Assembly: GCA_027489295.1 (NCBI GenBank)
Contig: JAIYAA010000032.1
Span: 1 to 24,585 of the forward strand
Length of the DNA stretch: 24,585 bases
Direction: 5' to 3'
From: Sphingomonadales bacterium
Lineage (GTDB): Bacteria > Pseudomonadota > Alphaproteobacteria > Sphingomonadales > Sphingomonadaceae
Shown here: positions 1 through 9,291 of the stretch, one piece after another
Layout: every line of letters begins with the position of its first letter
Numbering within the stretch: position 1 is the first letter of the stretch
Program-made: the position numbers and the translations under genes
The notes under the pieces: generated by a model
What the model was told of the DNA's origin: nothing
The model's database searches: none
Seen by the model: only the letters and a program-made list of their open reading frames with translations

Positions 1-213
1 CTGTTCCGCTGGCTGAGCTACGCCAAGATCGGTACCTCGACGATCCAGTCGCGCGCGACCGCCGGGGTTGCCCGCGGCACCTATATCTTCGCGCTGCCCG
101 GATCGACGGGTGCGGTCACCGACGCGTGGGACGGCATCCTCGCCACCCAGCTCGACATTCGCCACAAGCCCTGCAACTTCGTCGAGCTGATGGGGCGGTT
201 GCAGGAGCGGTAA
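1..213 (+). CDS. moaB: Molybdenum cofactor biosynthesis protein MoaB, C-terminal part
   Basis: The reading frame is open from base 1 and ends at a TAA, giving the last 70 residues; the N-terminus lies outside the window. The visible part contains [10 protein letters not shown], a glycine-rich turn, [15 protein letters not shown] and [18 protein letters not shown], which is the conserved C-terminal half of the MoaB/MogA fold. MoaB-family proteins bind molybdopterin and take part in its adenylylation during molybdenum cofactor synthesis in the cytoplasm. The LPGS and TDAWD segments belong to the molybdopterin-binding site in known family members. The close match to MoaB rather than the longer MoeA/CinA proteins rests on the QLDxRxKPCN ending. 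No other cofactor gene is visible next to it. Confidence 0.9.
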   Translation: MFRWLSYAKIGTSTIQSRATAGVARGTYIFALPGSTGAVTDAWDGILATQLDIRHKPCNFVELMGRLQER

Positions 214-236
214 GCTCCATCCTGTCCCTGCCTTGG

Positions 237-314
237 CCGTGCCCCTGCGAAAGCAGGGGCTAAGGGCAACGAGCGATGTCCTCTCCTACCCTCGGCCCCT
301 GCTTTCGCAGGGGC
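237..314. repeat. Paired hairpin intergenic element
   Basis: Two 20-base hairpins lie 34 bases apart. The first (241-260) has 8-base arms GCCCCTGC/GCAGGGGC around GAAA; the second (295-314) has the same arms around TTTC. The second copy is the exact reverse complement of the first, so the pair also forms one large inverted repeat, extended a few bases outward by CCGTGC-type sequence. This architecture is typical of small non-coding intergenic repeats in sphingomonads (family membership is inferred). It sits between the ends of moaB (+) and the VOC gene (-), where it could act as a bidirectional terminator, although no T-tract follows. Confidence 0.7.
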
Positions 315-327
315 ACGGGTACTTCGG

Positions 328-663
328 TCACCCTTCCATCACCCACGCCGCGAGCTCATGCCCCTGCGGGTCGCGGAAATGGAACCGCCGGCCGCCGGGA
401 AAGGCGAAGATCGGCACCGTCACGGTCCCGCCTGCCGCCTCCACCGCGGCTAACGTCGCCTCCAGATCGTCGACCGCGATCACTGGCAGCAGCTGGGTGC
501 GCCCCTGCGCATCACCGTCGAGCCCGACATCCGTATCGCCGCTCATCGTCGCCGCGTAGCTCGGCCCGAAATCGGTGAACTGCCAGGCAAAGACCTGCCC
601 GTAAAACGCCTTGAGCGTGCCCACGTCGCCCGCAGGCAGCTCCAGATAGTTCAGTCGCGCCAT
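328..663 (-). CDS. VOC family (glyoxalase/bleomycin-resistance fold) protein
   Basis: A 111-residue single-domain protein. It opens with the strand LNYLELPAGDVGTLKAFYGQVFAW and ends with FPGGRRFHFRDPQGHELAAWV, the classic start and end of a VOC module built from two beta-alpha-beta-beta-beta repeats. A glutamate near the end (GHELAAW) and one in the first strand (YLELP) are candidate metal ligands. I chose the ATG at 663 rather than a TTG five codons upstream because AAGGGGA lies 7 bases before it and the family starts at this point. The substrate cannot be told from sequence; such short proteins include lyases, dioxygenase-like proteins and antibiotic-binding proteins. The gene is divergent from the radical SAM gene, with 55 bases between starts. 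Confidence 0.85.
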   Translation of the reverse strand: MARLNYLELPAGDVGTLKAFYGQVFAWQFTDFGPSYAATMSGDTDVGLDGDAQGRTQLLPVIAVDDLEATLAAVEAAGGTVTVPIFAFPGGRRFHFRDPQGHELAAWVMEG

Positions 664-683
664 CGTCTTCCCCTTCAATGTTC

Positions 684-718
684 TTGCTTCGTTCTACATC
701 GCCGCCTAGGATCGGGCA
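684..718 (+). promoter_or_regulatory. Candidate sigma70-type promoter giving a leaderless mRNA
   Basis: TTGCTT (684-689) and TAGGAT (707-712) are separated by exactly 17 bases. Six bases (713-718) then lead to the ATG at 719, so the expected start of transcription is the A of the start codon. No Shine-Dalgarno sequence precedes this ATG. The inference is a leaderless transcript for the radical SAM gene. The stretch CCTAGGATCGGGCA closely resembles the one before dnaE. Confidence 0.5.
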
Positions 719-1789
719 ATGGCAAAGAGTCGCCCCGTTCGCGGTGCCACGTTCAACGATGCGAGCGCCCGCTTCAACCTGCCCGCCCGCGAGGCGGATG
801 GCGACTGGCTGGACGCGCAGGAGGCGATCGACGGCGCCCCACCCCCGCTGCGCACCACGGTGACGGTGGAGACTCCGCGCACGATCATCAGCCGCAACCA
901 GTCGCCCGACATCAGCTTCGAGCAATCGGTAAATCCGTATCGCGGCTGCGAGCATGGCTGCATCTATTGCTTCGCGCGGCCGAGCCATGCCTATCTTGAT
1001 CTGTCCCCCGGGCTCGATTTCGAAAGCCGCCTGTTCGCCAAGCCGACCGCGCCCGACCTGCTCCGCGCCGAGCTGGGCAAGCGCGGCTATGTCTGCAAGC
1101 CGATCGCGTTCGGTACCAACACCGATCCCTATCAGCCGATCGAATCGACCTGGCGGATCACGCGGCGCTGCCTGGAACTGCTTGCCGAGTGCCGGCACCC
1201 GGTGACAATCACCACCAAGTCGAACCGCGTGGTCAGGGACCTCGACCTGCTGGCGCCGATGGCCGCGCAGGGGCTGGCGGCGGTGATGCTGTCGGTAACC
1301 TCGCTCGACCCCAGAATCTCTATGACGGTAGAGCCGCGCGCCCCGCATCCGGAACGCCGGCTAGCCGCGATCCGTACCCTCACCGATGCAGGCGTGCCGG
1401 TGTTCGTGTCGATGTCGCCGGTGATCCCGCACGTCACCGATCACGAGATGGAGCATATCCTGGAGCGCGCAGCCGAGGCCGGCGCGCGGGGCGCCTTCTT
1501 CCTGCCGGTGCGGCTGCCCTGGGAAGTCGCCGCGCTGTTCCGCGCCTGGCTCGACACGCATTTCCCCGATCGTGCCGCCAAGGTGATGGCGACGATCCAG
1601 TCGATCCGCGGCGGCAAGGACAACGACCCGGCCTTCTTCGCCCGCATGCGCGGCCAGGGGCCCTGGGCCGATCTGCTGCGCACCCGGTTCACCCGCGCGG
1701 TGAAGCGCTACGGGCTCGAGGGCGAACGGATCAAACTGCGAACAGACCTGTTCCGCCCGCCGGCAGGGCCGCAGGGGGAATTGTTCTAG
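719..1789 (+). CDS. PA0069/SPL-like radical SAM protein
   Basis: A 356-residue protein. The radical SAM [4Fe-4S] motif is NPYRGCEHGCIYCFARPSH, with the three cluster cysteines at about residues 77, 81 and 84. Downstream come FGTNTDPYQPIE, TITTKSNRVVRDLDLL and MSPVIPHVTDHEMEHIL, characteristic of the branch annotated as PA0069-family or Rv2578c-like radical SAM proteins, which is related to spore photoproduct lyase. Members bind S-adenosylmethionine and make a 5'-deoxyadenosyl radical; the substrate is not known, and a DNA-lesion role is only suggested by the SplB relationship. The start is supported by a well-placed promoter and not by a ribosome-binding site. Its TAG stop overlaps the TAG stop of the convergent gene within the palindrome CTAG. 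Confidence 0.9.
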   Translation: MAKSRPVRGATFNDASARFNLPAREADGDWLDAQEAIDGAPPPLRTTVTVETPRTIISRNQSPDISFEQSVNPYRGCEHGCIYCFARPSHAYLDLSPGLDFESRLFAKPTAPDLLRAELGKRGYVCKPIAFGTNTDPYQPIESTWRITRRCLELLAECRHPVTITTKSNRVVRDLDLLAPMAAQGLAAVMLSVTSLDPRISMTVEPRAPHPERRLAAIRTLTDAGVPVFVSMSPVIPHVTDHEMEHILERAAEAGARGAFFLPVRLPWEVAALFRAWLDTHFPDRAAKVMATIQSIRGGKDNDPAFFARMRGQGPWADLLRTRFTRAVKRYGLEGERIKLRTDLFRPPAGPQGELF

Positions 1790-3225
1790 GCGCCGCCGAG
1801 CAGGATTCGATCTCCCTCCCGGCGGTGCACGACGCCGCAGGCACCGAACAACGCTTGCACAAACCCGGCCGGATCGGCGACGCCCACATCCAGGAACGCC
1901 CGTACCGCGGCCCGCGCCGCCGGATCACGCACCGTCGCATCGAACGCGGCCAGCCAGTCCGCCTGCGAGACATGGCCGGTGACGCGATGCGCGTCGATGA
2001 AGCCGCGCACCCAGCCGAACAGATCGGCCTTGGCGTCAGCGCGGCGGGCGGCTGCTTCCACCGCGATCAGCAGGGTGGCGCCGCACGCATAGTTGGTACG
2101 CACGTCGCCGCGTGCGGCAGCGCCCGACAACGGCTTCCCCGTCCCCGCCATCTTCACGCAGTCATCGACCTCGCGCTGCAGTTCCGGCCTCGGGTCATAG
2201 CCCGGGACCAGCGCTTCCAGCGCGCGGATCGCCAGCATGTCGGCGCCGCCCTCGGTGATCCAAGCCTCGGAACGACGGGTGTACCGGACCGTCTGTCCCA
2301 GCCAGAAATGGGCGGATTCATGCCCGAAGAACCAGCGCAGCCGGGTCAGGATCGCAGCGCTGGGGGTGACGGTCTGCCGCCCGGCAATCCGCATCACCAC
2401 CGTGCCCGGCAGTACGCTTCCGCCGAAGGACAGGCCCGGCTCAGACCCGCCGCCCCAGGCGACCATCGCCATCGGCCGCGGCGTCGCGCCCTGCCCCAGC
2501 TTCGCCGCGTAGAGACCGAACAGGCGCGGCGTCAGCCGATCGAGCTCGTCGGCGATCCACCCCGGCAGCTGCGGATCGACGATCCCCGCATAGGCGGCCG
2601 TCTCGCGCGGGCGTGCCGGGCCGGCATAGACATAGCCTGGCTCCCCGCGCAGGTCGGCGCGCGCCGTGCCGCGTGTGGCGACGCCGCGAGCAAGCATCGG
2701 CTGTCCGCGCCAGCGGATGGTCAGGGTCGCCGGCAGTTCCTCGACATCGACCCCGTTGAGATCGGAGGGCAGCTGGTCGGCCGCCTCGGCACTCGCCAGC
2801 GGCGCAAGCGCGTAATGGCCATCGAACACCGCGATCCCGCCATCCGAAAACTGCAGGAACGGGCTGTAGTCCGCCTTGAGCGAACGATCATAGGGCGTCA
2901 CCCGGATGCGCACCCGGCGGAGGCTGCCCGCCGCCGCCCGCAGCACGTCATAGTCGCCGCGCCGCTCGAGCGCGACGCCCGGCGTCTCCACCCGCCAGCT
3001 TGCCGCGCGCCACGATGCGCCGTCGAGCTTCGGGAACGAGCGGAGGAAGTACCAGACGGGCGCGGCCCTGCCCAAGCGATAGTCGAGCAGCCAGCTGCCA
3101 TCGGCCTGATGGGTCAGCGTCGCGCGATAGCCGGGCGATGAAACCGCCGCCGCCGCTGGCAACGCGGCAAGGGCCGGCTGGGCGAACACCGCGGCCAGGG
3201 GGAGGATCGCAGAGGCAAAGCGCAT
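1786..3225 (-). CDS. Secreted M1-like (HExxH-x18-E) metallopeptidase-like protein
   Basis: 479 residues with a signal peptide (residues 1-20, hydrophobic core AILPLAAVFAQPALA, cleavage probably after an AxA). The zinc-binding motif HESAH is at 302-306 and the third ligand glutamate at 325 in TEGGADM. The spacing after the second histidine is exactly 18 residues, the gluzincin HExxH-x18-E pattern of M1 peptidases. The GxMEN exopeptidase motif of true M1 aminopeptidases is not visible; a glycine-rich GGGSEPGLSFGGS stretch (258-270) stands roughly where it would be. Activity and substrate are unknown. The gene follows the SGNH esterase by 49 bases on the same strand and has its own GGAG ribosome-binding site. 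It may be co-transcribed, or controlled separately through the palindrome just upstream. Confidence 0.8.
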   Translation of the reverse strand: MRFASAILPLAAVFAQPALAALPAAAAVSSPGYRATLTHQADGSWLLDYRLGRAAPVWYFLRSFPKLDGASWRAASWRVETPGVALERRGDYDVLRAAAGSLRRVRIRVTPYDRSLKADYSPFLQFSDGGIAVFDGHYALAPLASAEAADQLPSDLNGVDVEELPATLTIRWRGQPMLARGVATRGTARADLRGEPGYVYAGPARPRETAAYAGIVDPQLPGWIADELDRLTPRLFGLYAAKLGQGATPRPMAMVAWGGGSEPGLSFGGSVLPGTVVMRIAGRQTVTPSAAILTRLRWFFGHESAHFWLGQTVRYTRRSEAWITEGGADMLAIRALEALVPGYDPRPELQREVDDCVKMAGTGKPLSGAAARGDVRTNYACGATLLIAVEAAARRADAKADLFGWVRGFIDAHRVTGHVSQADWLAAFDATVRDPAARAAVRAFLDVGVADPAGFVQALFGACGVVHRREGDRILLGGA

Positions 3226-3234
3226 GGTCGCTCC

Positions 3235-3258
3235 AGTGTGTTATTCGATAAACACACT
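3235..3258. promoter_or_regulatory. Candidate operator palindrome (8-8-8)
   Basis: AGTGTGTT (3235-3242) and AACACACT (3251-3258) are perfect inverted arms around the spacer ATTCGATA. The site abuts the GGAG ribosome-binding site of the M1-like peptidase gene, so a bound dimer would block transcription or initiation. Arm length and spacing fit TetR-type operators; no regulator gene is adjacent. No T-tract follows on either strand, which argues against a terminator for the upstream SGNH gene. Confidence 0.45.
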
Positions 3259-3274
3259 AACCGAAATCGGAGCG

Positions 3275-4498
3275 CTACCGCAACAGGCCGAGCGGCACCG
3301 CCTCCGCCATCGCGGCATAGCCCGCCACCGACGGATGCAGCCCATCGCCGCTGTCATAGTCCTTGCGCAGCCGCTTCGGATCGGTGGGATCACGCATCGC
3401 GGCATCGAGGTCGACCACCGCATCGAAATTGCCGGGCGTGCGGATCCAGCGGTTCACCGCCTGCCGGTCAGCCTCGTTCTGCGGGTCGGGATGGTAATAG
3501 GCCGAACCGGCATAGGGCAGGATCGTCGCGCCGATCACCTTGATGCCGCGGGCATGGGCGCGCGCGACCATCTGGCGATACGCGTCGATCATCCGCGCCA
3601 CCAGTGCGGCATGGGCTTCCGGCACGACCGGCGCGTCGCGGGTCAAGGTGCCCAGATCGTTCACGCCTTCCAGCACGATCAGATGGGTCACGCCCTGCTG
3701 GCCGATCACGTCATGGTCGAACCGGGCGAGCGCGTTTGGACCCGAGCCGTCGTTCAGCAGCCGGTTGCCGCCGATGCCGGCATTGAGCACCGCGACCGCG
3801 CCCATCCCGGGCGTAGCGCGCATCCGGCGCTGCAGGGCATCGGTCCAGCGGGCATTGGTATTCGGCTTCACGCCGTATCCGTCGGTGATAGAATCCCCGA
3901 AGGCGACGATCGCGCGCGCCTTCGGCGCCACCGCCTCGATGCCCGCGATCTGGAACCAGTGGTCGACCGTCTTGGCTCGGGCAAGATCGGCGTCGCCGCT
4001 GTGATTGCCATGGACCAGATAGGAAGTAGCGCGCGAGCCCGGATGGCCGGTCTGCTGCGCGGGCGGCTGCGCCATGTAGAGCGAGATCGCCAGGTCGGCC
4101 CCGGCCCCGGCCCCGAGTTCCACCGGATCGCTCCAGTAATCGGCCCCCGCCGGGATGATCACCGCGGGCGCCCCGCCGAAGCGCAACGGGCGGAGCGTCG
4201 CAATGTCGATGCGCGGGCTCGCGGCATCCCCCGCCCGCGCGATCGTCGCGCCGTCGATTCTAAGCGGCACGGTGCCGAACCGGTTCGAGAAGCGTATGCG
4301 CAAGCGCGTTGCGGGCCCCTGCAGCCGCACGATCTGGCGCAGCGTCGCGTCGGTCAGGTCGGCAGCGGGCAGCGCGTTCTGCCCGTCCAGGGCCAGCTGT
4401 GAGGTCCACCAGGCCGTCGTCCAGCGATCCGCGGGCGCGGCCTGCGCCGTCGCTGCCGCGAGCAGCCCCACCGCGACCCAGCGCAGCATCCGTGCCAT
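3275..4498 (-). CDS. Secreted SGNH/GDSL esterase
   Basis: 407 residues from the ATG at 4498, chosen over an ATG 16 codons upstream because GGGAGAGGG precedes it and the signal peptide (MARMLRWVAVGLLAAATAQA) then starts correctly. An N-terminal beta-rich domain (about 25-190) precedes the SGNH hydrolase domain. The blocks are clear: GDS with Ser203 (FGDSITDGYG), NAGIGGNR with a block II glycine near 244, GVND with Asn280, and DGLHP with Asp385 and His388. Enzymes with this layout deacetylate or de-esterify plant polysaccharides or similar substrates in the periplasm or outside the cell; the exact substrate is unknown. The gene is divergent from the aminopeptidase gene, and a LacI-type operator candidate overlaps its promoter. 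Confidence 0.88.
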   Translation of the reverse strand: MARMLRWVAVGLLAAATAQAAPADRWTTAWWTSQLALDGQNALPAADLTDATLRQIVRLQGPATRLRIRFSNRFGTVPLRIDGATIARAGDAASPRIDIATLRPLRFGGAPAVIIPAGADYWSDPVELGAGAGADLAISLYMAQPPAQQTGHPGSRATSYLVHGNHSGDADLARAKTVDHWFQIAGIEAVAPKARAIVAFGDSITDGYGVKPNTNARWTDALQRRMRATPGMGAVAVLNAGIGGNRLLNDGSGPNALARFDHDVIGQQGVTHLIVLEGVNDLGTLTRDAPVVPEAHAALVARMIDAYRQMVARAHARGIKVIGATILPYAGSAYYHPDPQNEADRQAVNRWIRTPGNFDAVVDLDAAMRDPTDPKRLRKDYDSGDGLHPSVAGYAAMAEAVPLGLLR

Positions 4499-4518
4499 CC
4501 ACCCTCTCCCAAGCATTG

Positions 4519-4556
4519 TGATAGCGATACCATAGGGCGGAGTCACGTTCGGGCAA
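4519..4556 (-). promoter_or_regulatory. Promoter with overlapping LacI-family operator candidate
   Basis: On the minus strand TTGCCC (4556-4551) and TATGGT (4534-4529) are 16 bases apart, placing the start near 4522. The 14-base site TGATAGCGATACCA (4519-4532) fits the palindromic pattern TGRTAnCGnTAYCA with a central CG, the known form of LacI/GalR-family operators in proteobacteria. It covers the -10 box and the start site, as a repressor site should. No LacI-type gene is in the window. Confidence 0.5.
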
Positions 4557-4581
4557 GTCGTTTCGGCGTACGACTGTACTA

Positions 4582-4610
4582 TTGCGGCAAGGCAGCGTGC
4601 CGCCTAAGCT
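4582..4610 (+). promoter_or_regulatory. Candidate sigma70 promoter of the M1 aminopeptidase gene
   Basis: TTGCGG (4582-4587) and TAAGCT (4605-4610) are 17 bases apart. The predicted start near 4617 leaves a leader of about 23 bases containing CGGAG before the ATG at 4640. Confidence 0.5.
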
Positions 4611-4639
4611 GCGCGTCATTCCATAGTCACGGAGCCCCG

Positions 4640-7252
<2,613 letters not shown>

Positions 7253-7256
7253 ACAA

Positions 7257-7292
7257 GGTTGGGGTGGGGCGCCGAGGCGCTGCACCCCAACC
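7257..7292 (+). terminator. Terminator-like hairpin after the aminopeptidase gene
   Basis: GGTTGGGGTG (7257-7266) pairs perfectly with CACCCCAACC (7283-7292). A smaller inner stem GCGCC/GGCGC lies within the loop. It starts 5 bases after the stop codon. Only GTTATT follows and not a long T-run, so termination is likely but may be incomplete. Confidence 0.6.
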
Positions 7293-7388
7293 GTTATTCC
7301 GGCGAAAGCCGAAATCCATTCGCCACTCGGTTTCAGCGGGCGCCGATACGGTGGCCCCAATGGGTCCCGGCTTCCGCCGGGATGACGG
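7292..7388. repeat. Imperfect inverted-repeat intergenic element
   Basis: An arm beginning CCGTTATTCCGGCGAAAGCC (from 7291) and an arm ending CCGGGATGACGG (to 7387) are imperfect reverse complements over about 28 bases, separated by about 40 bases. The core CCGGCGAAAGCCG with ATCC flanks is a familiar sphingomonad/caulobacter intergenic motif (recognised from memory, not searched). It fills the gap between the convergent aminopeptidase and acyl-CoA ligase genes. A run of nine Cs follows at about 7399-7407. Confidence 0.6.
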
Positions 7389-7407
7389 CTAGGTGGCGCC
7401 CCCCCCC

Positions 7408-9000
7408 TCACGCCGCCCTGAGCGAATAATCCTTGTAGCGCTGGCGGATTTCCATCTTGAGCAGCTTGCCCGTCGCGGTGTGCGGCAGGCTGTCGACGAA
7501 GTGGATCTCGTCGGGCAGCCACCATTTGGCGACGTGCTGGCCGAGATGCGCGAGGATCTCCGCCTCGCTGACGCTGCTGCCCGGCTTGCGCACGACCAGC
7601 AGGATCGGCCGTTCCTCCCAGCGCGGATGGTGGACGCCAATCGCCGCCGCCTCGGCGACGCCGGCGCAGCCGACCGCGCAATTCTCCAGCTCGACCGAGC
7701 TGATCCATTCGCCGCCGGACTTGATCACGTCCTTCGCCCGGTCGGTGATCTGCATGACGCCGTCGGGATGCAGCACCGCGACGTCGCCGGTGTCGAACCA
7801 ATTATCGGCATCGACCGCCGGCAGCTCCTCCCGATAATATTGCCCGATCACCCAGGGCCCGCGCACCTGCAGCCGCCCCGAGCTCTTGCCGTCGCGCGGC
7901 AGGACGTTCCCTTCCTCGTCCACCGTGCGCAGCTCGACGCCGTAGGGCACCTTGCCCTGCTTGCTGACCTGATCGACCTGCGCCTCGAAGCTCAGCTCGT
8001 CCCAGTCGGCCGAGGGCGCGCCCATCGTGCCGATCGGGCTGGTTTCGGTCATGCCCCAGGCGTGATTGACCCGCATCCCCATCCGCATCAGCCGCTCGAT
8101 CATCGCGCGCGGCGCCGCCGATCCGCCGATGGTGACGATCTTGAGGTACTTGGGCGTCTCACCGGTCGCGTCGATATGCTGGAACATCGCGAACCACACC
8201 GTCGGCACCCCTGCCGAGTGCGTCACCTTCTCGCGGTTCATCAACTCGCACAGGATCCTGGGATCGTTGACCGCCGAGAACACCATCTTCGCCCCCACCG
8301 CCGGTGCAGCCCAGGGCAGCCCCCAGCCGACCGCGTGGAACATCGGCACGATCGGCATCGCCACCGACTGGGTGGAAAGGTCGAACTCGGCAGGCTGGAG
8401 TTCGGTCAGCGCGTGGATCACGGTGGAACGGTGCGTGTACATCACGCCCTTCGGATTGCCGGTGGTGCCGCTGGTATAGCAGAGCATCATCGGCTCGCGC
8501 TCGTCGCCGGTCACCCAGGCATAGTCGCCGTCCTCGGCGCCGATCCACGCCTCGAACCCGTCGGGGCCGAGATCGTCGAAGCAGATATAATGCTCGATCG
8601 TCGTCCAATGCGGCTTCAATCGCTCGACCACGGGCGCGAACATCCGATCATAGAGCAGCACCCGGTCCTCGGCATGGTTGCCGATAAAGGCAAGCTGGTC
8701 GTCGAACAGCCGCGGGTTGATCGTGTGGATCAGCGCGCCCATGCCGGTCGCGCCATACCAGGCGACGAGATGGCGGCTGTGGTTCATCGCAAGCGTCGCG
8801 ACGCGGTCGCCCTTCTGGATGCCGAGCCGCTCCAGCGCCTGGGCCATCCGCCGCGCGTCGTGGGCGATGCCGGCCCAGGTCGTCCGATTCTCGCTGCCGT
8901 CCGCCCAGCGCGTGATGATCTCGCGGGGACCGTGCTCGCGTGCCGCGTGATCGAGCAAGGTGGATACCCGAAGTTCGAAATCCTGCATGCCGCCCAGCAT
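7408..9000 (-). CDS. AMP-dependent acyl-CoA ligase (AlkK/FadD-like)
   Basis: 530 residues from the ATG at 9000. An ATG four codons upstream is less likely, because GGAGAGG sits 5 bases before the chosen one and the family begins MLGxMQD. The motifs of the adenylate-forming enzymes are present in order: the P-loop [10 protein letters not shown] (176-185), the A5 motif GMTETSP (316-322), DTGD (403-406), the hinge region [20 protein letters not shown] (420-439) and the catalytic lysine in TATGKLLK (Lys512). The enzyme activates a carboxylic acid with ATP and transfers it to CoA. Sequence style ([18 protein letters not shown]) matches medium/long-chain fatty acid ligases of the AlkK type, but the chain length is not certain. 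No beta-oxidation genes are adjacent. Confidence 0.92.
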   Translation of the reverse strand: MLGGMQDFELRVSTLLDHAAREHGPREIITRWADGSENRTTWAGIAHDARRMAQALERLGIQKGDRVATLAMNHSRHLVAWYGATGMGALIHTINPRLFDDQLAFIGNHAEDRVLLYDRMFAPVVERLKPHWTTIEHYICFDDLGPDGFEAWIGAEDGDYAWVTGDEREPMMLCYTSGTTGNPKGVMYTHRSTVIHALTELQPAEFDLSTQSVAMPIVPMFHAVGWGLPWAAPAVGAKMVFSAVNDPRILCELMNREKVTHSAGVPTVWFAMFQHIDATGETPKYLKIVTIGGSAAPRAMIERLMRMGMRVNHAWGMTETSPIGTMGAPSADWDELSFEAQVDQVSKQGKVPYGVELRTVDEEGNVLPRDGKSSGRLQVRGPWVIGQYYREELPAVDADNWFDTGDVAVLHPDGVMQITDRAKDVIKSGGEWISSVELENCAVGCAGVAEAAAIGVHHPRWEERPILLVVRKPGSSVSEAEILAHLGQHVAKWWLPDEIHFVDSLPHTATGKLLKMEIRQRYKDYSLRAA

Positions 9001-9111
9001 ATGCCTCTCCATTGCGTGGCTGTTTTTCGCGCAGGATACGCCTTCACCGGGCGAAGTCGAGAGGGCGAAGGGTTACATCGTGTTTCCGGAAAGCGACGTA
9101 CCGGAACCTCT

Positions 9112-9279
9112 GCCCCTCTCCCCTCCGGGGAGAGGGAGGGGCCCGCTGCCGGAGGCAGTGGGAGGGAGAGGGGGCGATTTGCCGAGCAAATCGCGCGGCG
9201 CTGTGCGCCGCGCACCCTCTCCAAGCTTCGCTAGGCGCTCACGCGCCAAGCTTCGCTATCCTCTCCCTCGAGGGAGAGG
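9112..9279. repeat. Composite multi-hairpin intergenic repeat
   Basis: A 168-base non-coding block carries at least five stems: CCCTCTCCCC/GGGGAGAGGG (9114-9136), a CTGCC/GGCAG stem near 9145-9158, GCGATTTGC/GCAAATCGC (9174-9194), GCGCGGCGC/GCGCCGCGC (9193-9213) and the perfect 20-base palindrome centred on CTCGAG (9260-9279). AAGCTTCGCTA is repeated directly at 9223-9233 and 9248-9258 around GGCGC-TCAC-GCGCC. The block starts and ends with CCTCTCCC-type sequence. It separates the starts of the acyl-CoA ligase gene and the end of dnaE and looks like a dispersed repeat, possibly also ending dnaE transcription. The flank 9001-9111 shows no gene and presumably holds the ligase promoter. Confidence 0.7.
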
Positions 9280-9291
9280 AAAAGTAGAAAC

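Noticed and set aside
1189..3141. Plus-strand open frame of 650 codons
   Set aside because: It is an antisense and out-of-frame shadow of the radical SAM and M1-like genes. The translation is Arg/Gly/Ala-rich without any family motif, as is usual opposite high-GC genes.
9112..9279. Possible CRISPR array
   Set aside because: The repeats are inverted and irregular, and only one direct repeat pair is present. There are no spacers and no cas genes.
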